The position numbers and the translations under genes were made by a program. From an uncultured Bryobacterales bacterium (GTDB lineage: Bacteria; Acidobacteriota; Terriglobia; Bryobacterales; UBA6623): a stretch of DNA of 64,000 nucleotides. Position 1 is the first letter of the stretch; each line of letters starts with the position of its first letter. Where the stretch lies: the NCBI GenBank assembly GCA_958295955.1, contig OY282420.1:3486435-3550434 (forward strand), in the 5' to 3' direction. This document shows positions 18,397 to 27,135 of this stretch, piece after piece. A model generated the notes under the pieces. The model ran no database searches, had not been told where the DNA came from, and saw nothing but the letters and a program-made list of their open reading frames with translations.

Positions 18397-19470
18397 CTAC
18401 TTCAGGGGCAGCCGGACGGCGCGGCCCTCTCGAATCGATTGCTTGGCCGCTTCGAGTATCTCCACCGCTTGGACGTTGATGTCGATGGCGACGATGTGGC
18501 CGAGCGGCTTGTCGTTGGCCACGCGGTCGATCATGTAGCGGATCGGATCGTCGGTTTCGGGCGTGAGCGGCGCCGCTTCGATTTGCTCCGGCGGCTTGCG
18601 TCCGCTGCGGCGCTCGACGCCGTTGCGGTTCATGGAGAGGCTGCCCAGCCGGCCGAACACTTCGAGGTCCTGGAAACCGCGCGGCAAGTCCCAACTGCCT
18701 TCGAAAATGCCCACGCCGTCGGGATAGGCGAGCACCATGACCGAGTTGTCCTCAACCTTGGGGAAGCGTTCGCGCTGCAGGCGGTTGACCGTCGCGTACA
18801 CCGTATCGGGCAGGCCCTTGAACCACAGCGCCCAGATCGCGTTGTAGCAGCCGAAATCCACCAGCGCGCCCGCGCCGTTCTGGAGCGGGTCCGTCAGCCA
18901 GTCGAAGAAGTATTTTCCGCGCACGCCCCTGCCGCCCGGGCCGCCGTGGCCCACGATGCCGTGCAAGCGCCAGACATCGCCGACCTTGCCCGCGGCAGCC
19001 TGGCGCCTGATTTCGTGATTGGTCGGCCACCAGGCCATCTGATAGTTGGTCATGACCTTGACTTTGTGCTCCCGCGCGAGCGCCTGCATCGCCGCGGCGT
19101 CGTCGTAGGTTGCGGCCAGGGGCTTTTCGAAAATCACGTGGATGCCGAGCGGCGCCATGTATTCGAGAATCTCGCGATGCCGGTTGTTCTCGACGAACGC
19201 CCAGACGATCTCGGGCTTCCGCCGGCTGACCAGCTCGCGGTAGTCGTCGGCGTAGTACGCGTCGGGCTGGTATTTTTTGGCTTCCTGCACGAGTTCCGGC
19301 TCGGATTCGGCAACGCCGACGAACTCGGCTTCGGCGACGTTCGAGACGTTTTGCAACTGCCGCCAGCAATGCGAATGTCTGAGGCCGACGAAGCCGATCC
19401 TGACGCCGGCGGCCAACGGCGCCGCCGCAATGACCAATATCAGCAATCCTGCATAGAATGAACGTTTCAC
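18397..19470 (-). CDS. Exported Gfo/Idh/MocA family oxidoreductase
   Basis: 357 residues from a GTG start at 19470, preferred because it gives a signal peptide (FYAGLLILVIAAAPLAAG) directly followed by the Rossmann opening VRIGFVGLRHSH. The family signature EKPLAA (residues about 110-115) is present. The C-terminal domain has KYFFDWLTDPLQNGAGALVDFGCY, a variant of the usual G-x-x-x-D-x-G-x-H. It would oxidise or reduce a sugar-type substrate with NAD(P), although an exported location is unusual for this cofactor; glucose-fructose oxidoreductase retains its NADP in the periplasm. An upstream in-frame ATG (19506) is possible. It converges on a sulfatase with only 6 bp between stops. Confidence 0.8.
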   Translation of the reverse strand: MKRSFYAGLLILVIAAAPLAAGVRIGFVGLRHSHCWRQLQNVSNVAEAEFVGVAESEPELVQEAKKYQPDAYYADDYRELVSRRKPEIVWAFVENNRHREILEYMAPLGIHVIFEKPLAATYDDAAAMQALAREHKVKVMTNYQMAWWPTNHEIRRQAAAGKVGDVWRLHGIVGHGGPGGRGVRGKYFFDWLTDPLQNGAGALVDFGCYNAIWALWFKGLPDTVYATVNRLQRERFPKVEDNSVMVLAYPDGVGIFEGSWDLPRGFQDLEVFGRLGSLSMNRNGVERRSGRKPPEQIEAAPLTPETDDPIRYMIDRVANDKPLGHIVAIDINVQAVEILEAAKQSIREGRAVRLPLK

Positions 19471-19548
19471 TGCCGCCCCCCCCGAAACAATAAAATCGTT
19501 TCCCATTGTGGCAGACGCGCTATGATGAAGTTTGGAGGATGGCGTCCG

Positions 19549-19872
19549 ATGATTCAATTGACTGAGACCGCCGTATCGAAAGTACACGAGATTCTGACTC
19601 AACAGAATCCGCAGCCGGAAGGTCTGCGCCTGTCGGTGGTGGGCGGCGGCTGTTCGGGTTTCCAATACTCGATGGCCTTTGAGAACAACCGCTTGCCGCT
19701 GGACAAGGTGTACGACTACGCGGGGCTGAAAGTCTTTGTCGATCAGGCCAGCCTGCTCTATCTGGACAATTGCCGCGTGGACTACGTGGAGACGATGGAG
19801 GGCGCGGGCTTCAAGTTCGAAAACCCGAACGTGACCTCCACCTGCGGCTGCGGCAGTTCGTTCAGCGCGTAG
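19549..19872 (+). CDS. A-type Fe-S cluster carrier (IscA/ErpA family)
   Basis: 107-residue HesB/IscA fold protein that carries Fe-S clusters to apo-proteins. The three cluster cysteines are present: GGGCSGFQY near residue 36 and CGCGSSF at the end. A start at 19549 is favoured by GGAGG ten nt upstream; a more upstream ATG (19522) coincides with the TATGAT -10-like hexamer at 19521-19526. Sequence VVGGGCSGFQYSMAFEN fits ErpA-like carriers, but IscA versus ErpA cannot be separated by eye. It is monocistronic and divergent from the oxidoreductase. Confidence 0.93.
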   Translation: MIQLTETAVSKVHEILTQQNPQPEGLRLSVVGGGCSGFQYSMAFENNRLPLDKVYDYAGLKVFVDQASLLYLDNCRVDYVETMEGAGFKFENPNVTSTCGCGSSFSA

Positions 19873-19986
19873 CTTTGCGGAATTTTCCCGGCCTGCCCGG
19901 CGGGGCCGTCCCGCAGGGCGCTTCGCCTTCCTCTGCGGCGCCCGTCTCGTCGCGGATGAGGGAACCGGTACAATGAAAGCAGTTCT

Positions 19987-20063
19987 GCCGGGGTAGCTCA
20001 GTTGGTCAGAGCGACGGACTCATAACCCGTAGGTCGGCGGTTCAAATCCGCCCCCCGGTACCA
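19987..20063 (+). tRNA. tRNA-Met (anticodon CAT)
   Basis: The 77-nt cloverleaf is complete with encoded CCA. The acceptor arm GCCGGGG pairs with CCCCGGT (first pair G-U). The D stem is GCTC/GAGC, the anticodon loop CTCATAA and the T arm GGCGG-TTCAAAT-CCGCC. The anticodon stem ACGGA/CCCGT has an A-C mismatch next to the loop. Initiator hallmarks (unpaired 1-72 and three G-C pairs below the loop) are absent, so it is an elongator; a lysidine-modified tRNA-Ile(CAT) is less likely but not excluded. Its 3' end overlaps the antisense DUF523 gene by 22 nt. Confidence 0.95.
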
Positions 20064-20584
20064 GAAGATCCGGCGCTCAAGCGGCTGCGTTCCTTGCGGC
20101 GCGCGTAATCCCTGACTTGGCGCTCGAATGCCCCCAGAGCCGCGGCGCTGTCGAGATCGTCGTCTTGAACGACCGGCAGGGAGGCAAAACGGGCGGCGAG
20201 CGCCGCGGCGAACATGCCGCTCGCCGGCTCGGCGCGGTTGCGCACCGGCACGCCGCGAAGCCCGCAACTCGGGGAGCGCGCCTTGAGTACGAAGCCGCTG
20301 ATTCCGTCGAGTTCTTCCAGTCGTTTCGCGGCCCATTCCCGCATTGCCGCGGTATGGTCTTTGCGCGATTCCATTCCGAGCAGCCGCAGCCCGTCCGGCG
20401 CCGCGGCCAACTCGATTGTCTCGCGCGGCACGCCCATGCCGGCCTCCACTTCGGGGCATACCGGCACCCATTCGACCCGACCCGCGAAGTACTCGAGAAT
20501 CCGGCCGCAGCGCCGCCCGGCGCCGTCGTAGCGGACCGGCTCGCCGATCAAGCATGCCGAAATGCCGATTCGCGGCCGTGACAC
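20042..20584 (-). CDS. DUF523 family protein (TudS-like)
   Basis: 180-residue protein starting at GTG with GGGAG upstream. It has the DUF523 features IGISACLIGEPVRYDG, VCPEVEAGMGVPRETIEL and LKARSPSCGL. Three cysteines in those motifs match the ligands of a [4Fe-4S] cluster in the thiouracil desulfurase TudS, a member of this family. A desulfidase role is therefore plausible. The C-terminal ten codons read through the 3' arm of the opposite-strand tRNA-Met, so the last residues may be non-essential. Confidence 0.88.
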   Translation of the reverse strand: MSRPRIGISACLIGEPVRYDGAGRRCGRILEYFAGRVEWVPVCPEVEAGMGVPRETIELAAAPDGLRLLGMESRKDHTAAMREWAAKRLEELDGISGFVLKARSPSCGLRGVPVRNRAEPASGMFAAALAARFASLPVVQDDDLDSAAALGAFERQVRDYARRKERSRLSAGSSGTGGRI

Positions 20585-20638
20585 TGCGCTCTCCCAGGCT
20601 CCATTACGGTAGCAGACGGCCCGACGGCGGAAACGCAG

Positions 20639-20644
20639 TAAACT
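20639..20644 (+). promoter_or_regulatory. -10 element of the cyclophilin gene
   Basis: TAAACT ends 11 nt before the ATG at 20656. Confidence 0.35.
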
Positions 20645-20655
20645 GAGGGGCGTCG

Positions 20656-21225
20656 ATGCGCCGGCTGTTGACTGGAATGCTTCTCGTCGTTGCGGCGTTC
20701 GCGGCCGCCGGCCCGAGCGCAGCGGCGGGGCCGATCGTGGTCCTGAAAACGTCGAAGGGCGTAGTCCGCATCGAGTTGTTTCCGTCCGGGGCGCCCCGCA
20801 CCGTCGAGAACTTCCTGGCCTACGTGAACGCCGGCTTTTACGACGATACGGTTTTTCATCGGGTGATCGAAAATTTCGTCGTGCAGGGCGGAGGGTTTAC
20901 GCCGGAGTTGGAGCTCAAGCCGACTTTCAAGGAAGTCAAGATCGAGACCGGGAACGAACTGCGCAACCTGCGCGGGATGGTGGCGATGGCCCGCCAGTGG
21001 CAAAAAAATTCCGCGACATCGCAATTTTTCATCAATCTCAAAGACAACGCCGATCTCAACCGCGGCGCGCGGCGCTTTGGCTATACCGTTTTCGGCCGCG
21101 TCATCGAGGGGATGGACGTGGTCGAGCGCATCTCGCGGGTGCAAACCAGCCGCCGGGGGCCGATGGAAGACGTCCCGATCCTTCCGGTTTTCCTCGAGAC
21201 GGCCCGCGTCGAATCGAGCGAATGA
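20656..21225 (+). CDS. Exported peptidyl-prolyl cis-trans isomerase (cyclophilin)
   Basis: 189-residue cyclophilin that catalyses proline isomerisation in exported proteins. A signal peptide (LLTGMLLVVAAFAAAGPSA) precedes the domain. The active-site arginine and neighbours are in FHRVIENFVVQGGGF; the prokaryotic pattern continues in MARQWQKNSATSQFFINLKD and FGYTVFGRVIEGMDVV. It is similar in size to PpiA. The usual GHGDGGPG loop is replaced here by ELKPTFKEVKIETGNEL, typical of the divergent bacterial group. It is divergent from DUF523 and converges on lolA. Confidence 0.93.
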   Translation: MRRLLTGMLLVVAAFAAAGPSAAAGPIVVLKTSKGVVRIELFPSGAPRTVENFLAYVNAGFYDDTVFHRVIENFVVQGGGFTPELELKPTFKEVKIETGNELRNLRGMVAMARQWQKNSATSQFFINLKDNADLNRGARRFGYTVFGRVIEGMDVVERISRVQTSRRGPMEDVPILPVFLETARVESSE

Positions 21226-21261
21226 CCGCTTGCGCGGACCGGTCCGCCGGCGCGGCGCAAG

Positions 21262-21945
21262 TCAGTTCGCGGGAGCGCTCCCGCCGTCGGTCCGCCGGCC
21301 TCCGCCGTAGCTGCCGGCGGGCAGGATTTCCGCGCCTTGCGGCGGGCGGAACTCGAACAACTCGAGTGCGAGGTCGGGGTTCAGGGTTTCGTTGCGGAAA
21401 CGGAATGCGTTGAGCGAATCGTCCCGCCCGTACACCGCGATCCGCCGCAGGCGAAAATCGTGCGGGTCATAGGCGAATTCTACGCGGGAAAAGTATTCTC
21501 GGCCGGTGCGCCCCTCGGCGACGAGCACGCTTTCGCCTGCGATCGTTTCGATGCGCAGGTTGCGGAATTGGCGCTTGAGCCGCATGCGTCCAAGCAGGAA
21601 TGCCAGCGGCGCGCGCAGGTCGGCGGTCTCGTCAAGCCTCAATTGGCGCACCTGGTTCGTGTGGGGGTTGTAAATGCGGAACATATCGCCGTCGCCGACG
21701 GCGATCTTTCCTTCCGGCTGCGTGTAGTCCCAGCGCATTTTGCCCGGGCGCCGCAGGTAAAGGATTCCGGCCTCGACCATGCGCCGCCTGCCGGCGTACT
21801 CCAGCGACTGCTCGAACTCCGAGCGCATCGTCGCCAAGCGGTTGTAGCGCAACTCGATAGCCGCAACGACACGGTCCGCCGATTGGGCTTGCAACGGAGC
21901 GCCCGCCCAGACCAAGGCGGTCGCCAGCGCGGCCCTGCGCATCAT
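21262..21945 (-). CDS. lolA: Outer-membrane lipoprotein carrier LolA
   Basis: About 227 residues. It has a signal peptide (MRRAALATALVWAGAPLQAQ), then the LolA-fold pattern YNRLATMRSEFEQSLEYAGRR, GILYLRRPGKMRWDYTQP and DGDMFRIYNPHTNQVRQ. It shuttles lipoproteins across the periplasm from LolCDE to the outer membrane, consistent with the diderm content of the window. Its ATG overlaps the TGA of the upstream aminotransferase as ATGA (21942-21945), so translation is coupled; an ATG two codons earlier (21951) is an alternative. Confidence 0.88.
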   Translation of the reverse strand: MMRRAALATALVWAGAPLQAQSADRVVAAIELRYNRLATMRSEFEQSLEYAGRRRMVEAGILYLRRPGKMRWDYTQPEGKIAVGDGDMFRIYNPHTNQVRQLRLDETADLRAPLAFLLGRMRLKRQFRNLRIETIAGESVLVAEGRTGREYFSRVEFAYDPHDFRLRRIAVYGRDDSLNAFRFRNETLNPDLALELFEFRPPQGAEILPAGSYGGGRRTDGGSAPAN

Positions 21946-23144
21946 GGGCAAGTCCGTTCATCCCGCAGCATCTTGCGGATGCCGCGCGTCGCCTGCCGGA
22001 TGCGCTGCTCGTTCTCCACCAGGGCGAAGCGAACGTGGCCTTCGCCCGTCGGCCCGAAGCCGATTCCGGGCGAAACCGCGACGAGACCGCGTTCGAGCAC
22101 GAGCTTCGCAAACTCCAGCGAACCGGCCTGCGAAAAGCGCTCCGGGATTTTCGCCCAGACGAACATCGTTCCCTGCGGCGGCGGCACGTCCCAGCCTGCT
22201 TTCGCCAGCCCGTCGATCAGCACGTCGCGGCGTTTTCGATGGAAATCGGCGTTTTCGCGCGTGAACTTCTCGCATGCGCGCAAGCCGATAATCGCGGCGA
22301 TCTGGATCGGCTGGAACATGCCGTAGTCGAGGTAGCTCTTGATGCGTCCGAGCGCGCCGATCATTTTCCGATTCCCCAGGCAGAACCCGACTCTCCAGCC
22401 GGCCATGTTGTAGCTCTTCGACATCGAGAAGATTTCGACGCCGATCTCTTTCGCGCCGGGTATCTCCAGCAGCGACGGCGCGCGGTAGCCGTCGAAGGTA
22501 AGGTCGGCGTAGGCGAAATCGTGGACGATCATCGTGCCGTGCTTGTGCGCCAGCGCGACGAGCGTCTCGAAAAAATCCCGCTGCACGCAATGCGTCGTCG
22601 GGTTGTGCGGAAACGAGACCAGGATCATGGCCGGCTTCTTGCGGCCCGTCTTGTACAGGTCTTCCAGGCGGTTGAGAAACTCCTCCGGCGAGGGCATCGG
22701 CAGCGCGATCTGCTCGCCTTCGGCCATGACGACGCCCCACTGATGGATGGGGTAGGAAGGGTCGGGCATCGCCACCGGATCGCCGGGGCCGATCACGGCG
22801 AACGTTAGGTGCGCCAAGGCGTCTTTGGCGCCCATGGTGACGATCGCTTCCGTCTCCGTGTCGAGGCTGACGCCGTAATTCGTCCGGTAACGCTTGCAGA
22901 TTTCTTCGCGCAGCCGCGGTATGCCCCGCGAAAGCGAGTAGCGGTGGTTGCGCTTGTCGCGCGCGGCTTCGGCCAGCTTGCGGACGACAACCTCCGGGGT
23001 CGCGCCGTCCGGGTTGCCCATGCCCAGGTCGATTACATCGAGCCCGGCGCCGCGCGCCTTCGCGCGCATCTCGTTGATCACGGCGAAGACGTAATCGGGG
23101 AGCTTGCCGATGCGGTAAAAAGGTTGCTCGTCGAACAGCCCCAT
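21942..23144 (-). CDS. Class I/II aminotransferase (AlaC/DapL-like)
   Basis: 400-residue PLP-dependent aminotransferase. Residues near 235 contain the Schiff-base lysine in SMSKSYNMAGWRVGF. GMGNPDGATP, SFPHNPTTHC and VRFALVENEQRIRQA are typical of the alanine aminotransferase AlaC and the related LL-diaminopimelate aminotransferase branch. It likely makes alanine from pyruvate and glutamate, but the exact amino acid cannot be fixed. The promoter TATGAT ends 7 nt before the start. The gene is cotranscribed and translationally coupled with lolA, an odd functional pairing. Confidence 0.88.
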   Translation of the reverse strand: MGLFDEQPFYRIGKLPDYVFAVINEMRAKARGAGLDVIDLGMGNPDGATPEVVVRKLAEAARDKRNHRYSLSRGIPRLREEICKRYRTNYGVSLDTETEAIVTMGAKDALAHLTFAVIGPGDPVAMPDPSYPIHQWGVVMAEGEQIALPMPSPEEFLNRLEDLYKTGRKKPAMILVSFPHNPTTHCVQRDFFETLVALAHKHGTMIVHDFAYADLTFDGYRAPSLLEIPGAKEIGVEIFSMSKSYNMAGWRVGFCLGNRKMIGALGRIKSYLDYGMFQPIQIAAIIGLRACEKFTRENADFHRKRRDVLIDGLAKAGWDVPPPQGTMFVWAKIPERFSQAGSLEFAKLVLERGLVAVSPGIGFGPTGEGHVRFALVENEQRIRQATRGIRKMLRDERTCP

Positions 23145-23151
23145 TCATCCC

Positions 23152-23157
23152 ATCATA
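23152..23157 (-). promoter_or_regulatory. -10 element of the aminotransferase-lolA operon
   Basis: On the minus strand, TATGAT ends 7 nt before the ATG at 23144 with no Shine-Dalgarno sequence between. Confidence 0.5.
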
Positions 23158-23200
23158 GACAGACGATGCGCCGCGCCCGCCGGAACGCCGGCCGAGCGCT

Positions 23201-24457
23201 TTATTCGCCGGATTGCAGATTGTCTTCGACGGTTGCTCGGATGCGCTCGCCCTTGCGCTTGACGGCCGCCAGGTTGTCCGCAATCAGTCCCGAGCGCAAA
23301 CCCCCTTTCGCGCTTGCGTTGTCGATCACGATGCCGGCGCCGCGCACGTCTTCGGCCAGCACGTTGCGGATGCGTAGCCCGGAAAACATGCGGTCGGCGG
23401 TCATGCTGTAGCGCAAGCCCGTCTGCGGCTGGGTTTCTCCGGAAATGACCAGATCGTCCACCAGGACGCGGTCGACATTTTCGAGCAGCACGGCTTCGCC
23501 GTTGCGCCCGCAATCGTGGATCGTCACGCCGCGCAGGGTGACGTCGCTGCTCTGCCGCACGGACACCGGGGGCAGGGCCGGGCAGCCGTCGATTTTCACG
23601 TTCTCGATCAGCACGCCGCGCGTATTGCGGATGTCGAGCGGCGAGCGGGCGCCGTCGGGCCAGTCGCTGCCCGCCACGTTGCGGATGGTCAGCCCGTGAT
23701 GGCCGAAGTCGCGGTTCGCGGTGCGGATCGCCGCCGTCGTATTTTTGACGTGTACGCCTTCGATCACGACGTTGCGGTTGATCTGCCCCGGCCTGCTGTG
23801 GTCTTGCACGTCGGCTCCGTAGGCGCACGATTCGGCGTAGATGTCCCGCACCGTAATGTATTCCGAGCCGTCCGATACCTCCACCGGGCCGCGCAGCTTC
23901 GAGCCGTACGAGCGGATGTTCTCCACGACCAGGTGGCGGACATACAGCCCTTCGTCGCCTGCGCCGCCGATCGAAACGACGTCGCGGACGGTATTGCGCG
24001 CCGTCAGGTTGCGCACGACGCCGTGCTCGATGTTGCCGAACTCCGGTACCGGCGTAATCATCACGCCGTCTTTCGCGCTGTTGTTGGTTTCCCCGTTCTC
24101 GATGACGAAGCGCCCGCGGCGAACCAGGATCAGCGGCGCCCGCCGCTCTTGCGGGACGGTGTCGGTATTTCCTTCGAGCAGAAAATCGCGGATGCGGACG
24201 CCCTCGGCGAGAACTTCGAGGATCGGCGTCTTGCCGAGGCCGGGCTTGAGTCGGGCGTTGAGGCCGGTAAGCGTAAGCGGCTTGTCGATCTTGACCGTTG
24301 CGTCGATCTCGAGTTGCGTCGTGCGGTCGGCAACGACCGTGCCGTAGGCCGGAGTTTCGTCCACGGCTCGCTGGAGATTGCCGTTGCGGACTTCGACAAT
24401 CGACGACGCCCAAGCCGTGGACGCCAGTAAAAGAAGAATGGATGGTTTCACGAGCAT
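23201..24457 (-). CDS. Exported right-handed beta-helix protein
   Basis: 418 residues with a signal peptide (ILLLLASTAWA). The rest is a ladder of short strands with repeating I/V-x-N or V-x-I/V-x-D steps (VRNLTARNT, LVVENIRSYG, VVIEGVHVKNT, VLIENVKIDG, VTLRGVTIHD), as in pectate-lyase/glycosyl-hydrolase-28 type parallel beta-helices. N-terminal residues 40-90 (VVADRTTQLEIDATVKIDKP) match the usual first coils. No catalytic residues are recognisable, so it could be a polysaccharide lyase, an epimerase or a structural binding protein. It lies downstream of ddl on the same strand, 43 bp away. Confidence 0.75.
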   Translation of the reverse strand: MLVKPSILLLLASTAWASSIVEVRNGNLQRAVDETPAYGTVVADRTTQLEIDATVKIDKPLTLTGLNARLKPGLGKTPILEVLAEGVRIRDFLLEGNTDTVPQERRAPLILVRRGRFVIENGETNNSAKDGVMITPVPEFGNIEHGVVRNLTARNTVRDVVSIGGAGDEGLYVRHLVVENIRSYGSKLRGPVEVSDGSEYITVRDIYAESCAYGADVQDHSRPGQINRNVVIEGVHVKNTTAAIRTANRDFGHHGLTIRNVAGSDWPDGARSPLDIRNTRGVLIENVKIDGCPALPPVSVRQSSDVTLRGVTIHDCGRNGEAVLLENVDRVLVDDLVISGETQPQTGLRYSMTADRMFSGLRIRNVLAEDVRGAGIVIDNASAKGGLRSGLIADNLAAVKRKGERIRATVEDNLQSGE

Positions 24458-24500
24458 CAGTTTATCGGGTTGGCGCCAAGAAAACGATTCGCGGCGGCGT

Positions 24501-25556
24501 TTATTTCAGGAAGCGCGTTTGCCGCCGCTGCTCGCTGCGCTCCAGCGCCAGTTCGATCAGGCGGTTCAGCAGCGCCGGGTAGGGAAGTCCCGATGCTGCC
24601 CAGAGCTTGGGGTACATGCTGATCGAGGTGAAGCCGGGCATGGTGTTGACCTCGTTGAGCAAGATTCGTCCGGTCGCTTTCTCCAGGAAAAAATCGACGC
24701 GCGCGAGCCCGGCGCATTCGACGGCCTGAAACGCCTCGACGGCCAGGCGCTGGATTGCAGCGGTCTGCTCCGCGTCGAGCGCGGCGGGTATCGCCAACTC
24801 GGCATCGTCGGTGACGTACTTGGTTTCGTAGTCGTAGAAACCGCCCCGGGTGACGATTTCGCCGGGAAGCGACGCTTGGGGCGAGTCGTTGCCCAACACG
24901 GAGCACTCGATTTCGCGGCCGGCGACTTCGGGCTCGACGACGATCTTGCGGTCGAAGGCCGCCGCCGAATCGAGCGCCGCCGTCAACTCGCCGCGGTCGG
25001 TTGCCCGCGAGATGCCGACCGACGAGCCGAGATTCGCCGGTTTCACGAACAGCGGGTACGGGAACCGCCGCTCGACCGCCTCGATGCCGGTGCGGCGATA
25101 ATCGCGGAGCAGGCAGACGTGTTCGACCGCCGGCAGGCCGCGTTCGCGGAAAAGGCGTTTCATCACGTCCTTGTCCATGCCGCAGGCCGAACCCAGAATC
25201 CCCGAGCCCACGTAAGGGATATCGCCCAATTCCAGGAAGCCCTGCACGGCGCCGTCTTCGCCGAATGTGCCGTGCAGCGCCGGGAAGACGACGTCGAAGC
25301 CGGTCGATGCGCCCGGCCGGCGCGAAAAGCGCAGTCTTGCGCCCGTTGCCGGCGGCCCGCATTCCGCGCCCGGCAGCAGCGCCGCCGAGGCCGCCGGATC
25401 GAGCCATTTCCCGCTCTTGGCGATCCCCACCGGGATGACCTCGTAGCGCGAGCGGTCGAGAGCGGCGATGACCGACGCGGCCGAGCGGATGGATACCTCG
25501 TGTTCGCCGGAGCGCCCGCCGAACAACACCGCAACGCGAAGTTTAGACGTGCTCAT
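24501..25556 (-). CDS. ddl: D-alanine--D-alanine ligase
   Basis: 351-residue ATP-grasp enzyme that joins two D-alanines for peptidoglycan. It starts with the family phrase [20 protein letters not shown], has [19 protein letters not shown] for substrate binding, and ends with the catalytic/metal motif [20 protein letters not shown]. The central ATP-grasp domain carries [14 protein letters not shown] with the nucleotide lysine. Length matches typical Ddl of the longer group. It is divergent from asnS, 39 bp away, sharing a short promoter region. Confidence 0.96.
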   Translation of the reverse strand: MSTSKLRVAVLFGGRSGEHEVSIRSAASVIAALDRSRYEVIPVGIAKSGKWLDPAASAALLPGAECGPPATGARLRFSRRPGASTGFDVVFPALHGTFGEDGAVQGFLELGDIPYVGSGILGSACGMDKDVMKRLFRERGLPAVEHVCLLRDYRRTGIEAVERRFPYPLFVKPANLGSSVGISRATDRGELTAALDSAAAFDRKIVVEPEVAGREIECSVLGNDSPQASLPGEIVTRGGFYDYETKYVTDDAELAIPAALDAEQTAAIQRLAVEAFQAVECAGLARVDFFLEKATGRILLNEVNTMPGFTSISMYPKLWAASGLPYPALLNRLIELALERSEQRRQTRFLK

Positions 25557-25595
25557 CGGCGCGCCATTGGTTTGAGATTGTCAAACTAATAGAGT

Positions 25596-26996
25596 ATGGC
25601 GAAATACACGATCGGCGCATTGCTCGCGGGCCGCGCCGGCGCGGGAACGGAAGTCGTCGTGCAGGGCTGGGTGCGCACGCGGCGCGATTCGAGGGCCGGT
25701 TTTTCGTTCATCCAGGTCCACGACGGTTCCTGCTTCGACGCGATGCAGGTCGTCGCGAGGAACGATCTGCCGAATTATGCAAGCGAAATCCTGCACGTCG
25801 GCGCCGGCTGCGCGGTCAAGGTCAGCGGCAAGCTCGTCGAATCGCAGGGCCGGGGCCAGCGTTTCGAGATTCAAGCGGCCGCCATCGAAGTTACGGGCTG
25901 GGTGGAAGACCCGGACACGTACCCGATTTCGCCGAAACGCCACAGCTTCGAGTTTTTGCGCACCGTGGCCCATCTGCGGCCGCGCGCCAATACCTTCGGA
26001 GCGGTCGCGCGGGTCCGCGATTGCCTGGCGCAGGCGATACACCGCTTCTTCCGCGAAAACGGCTACTACTGGATTCACACGCCGATCGTGACCACAGCCG
26101 ACACCGAGGGCGCGGGGGAATTGTTCCGCGTCAGCTCGCTCGACTTTGCGAATTTGCCGCGCGACGCATCCGGCGCGGTGGACTTCAGCCAAGACTTCTT
26201 CGGACGCGAAAGCTTCCTGACCGTTTCCGGGCAACTCAACGTCGAGGCTTACTGCTTGGCGCTGACCAGGGTCTATACGTTCGGGCCGACTTTCCGCGCC
26301 GAGAACTCCAACACCAGCCGTCATCTGGCGGAGTTCTGGATGATCGAGCCCGAAACCGCCTTTGCCGACCTGGACGACAACGCCGCGCTGGCCGAAGCGC
26401 TGCTGAAGTTCATCTTCCGCGTCCTGCTCGAAGAGCGTCCCGACGACATGGCGTTTTTCGAGAAACGGATCGACGGCGGCTGCATCCGCCGGCTGGAGCA
26501 GGTCATCGCCTCCCCCTTCGAGCGCATGACCTATGGCGAAGCCGTGCGCGCGCTCGGGCGGGCGCCGAAGAAATTCGGGTTCCCGGTTCGCTGGGGCGTC
26601 GATTTGCAGTCGGAGCACGAGCGCTATCTGACCGAAGAGCACGTGGGCCGTCCGGTCATTGTGACCAACTATCCGAAGGAGCTCAAGGCGTTCTACATGC
26701 GGCTTGACGACGACGAAAGAACCGTCGCCGCGATGGACGTGCTGGCGCCGGGAATCGGCGAGATCGCCGGCGGCAGCCAACGCGAGGAGCGGCTGGACGT
26801 TCTGGACCGCCGCCTCGAGGAATGCGGCATGAACAAGCAAGACTACGACTGGTACCGCGACCTGCGCCGCTACGGCTCCGTGCCGCACGCGGGGTTCGGC
26901 CTCGGTTTCGAGCGCACGATCGGCTATGCAACCGGCATGGCGAACATCCGCGACACGATTCCGTTTCCGCGCACTCCGGGCAACGCGGAGTTCTGA
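25596..26996 (+). CDS. asnS: Asparaginyl-tRNA synthetase
   Basis: 466-residue class IIb synthetase charging tRNA-Asn. The N-terminal OB fold holds [20 protein letters not shown]. Class II motif 2 is [20 protein letters not shown] and motif 3 is [16 protein letters not shown]. The AsnRS-type sequence [11 protein letters not shown] at the C-terminus is present. Length is normal. The start is directly preceded by AATAGAGT with no clear ribosome-binding site, suggesting a very short leader. Confidence 0.97.
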   Translation: MAKYTIGALLAGRAGAGTEVVVQGWVRTRRDSRAGFSFIQVHDGSCFDAMQVVARNDLPNYASEILHVGAGCAVKVSGKLVESQGRGQRFEIQAAAIEVTGWVEDPDTYPISPKRHSFEFLRTVAHLRPRANTFGAVARVRDCLAQAIHRFFRENGYYWIHTPIVTTADTEGAGELFRVSSLDFANLPRDASGAVDFSQDFFGRESFLTVSGQLNVEAYCLALTRVYTFGPTFRAENSNTSRHLAEFWMIEPETAFADLDDNAALAEALLKFIFRVLLEERPDDMAFFEKRIDGGCIRRLEQVIASPFERMTYGEAVRALGRAPKKFGFPVRWGVDLQSEHERYLTEEHVGRPVIVTNYPKELKAFYMRLDDDERTVAAMDVLAPGIGEIAGGSQREERLDVLDRRLEECGMNKQDYDWYRDLRRYGSVPHAGFGLGFERTIGYATGMANIRDTIPFPRTPGNAEF

Positions 26997-27119
26997 TTGC
27001 CGTGCGCGCCGGTATGCGCCGGCGATGCGCGGCTTATCGGCCATTGCCTTTATGGCGCACTCGTTCCGGCGGCTTCGACGGATGTGAGGCTGCCGCCCCG
27101 CCAGCCGCTGCCGATTGCG

Positions 27120-27125
27120 TATAAT
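27120..27125 (+). promoter_or_regulatory. Consensus -10 element of the enolase-superfamily gene
   Basis: A perfect TATAAT ends 10 nt before the ATG at 27136. No clear -35 sequence lies 17 bp upstream. Confidence 0.55.
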
Positions 27126-27135
27126 CCCGTAAGCC

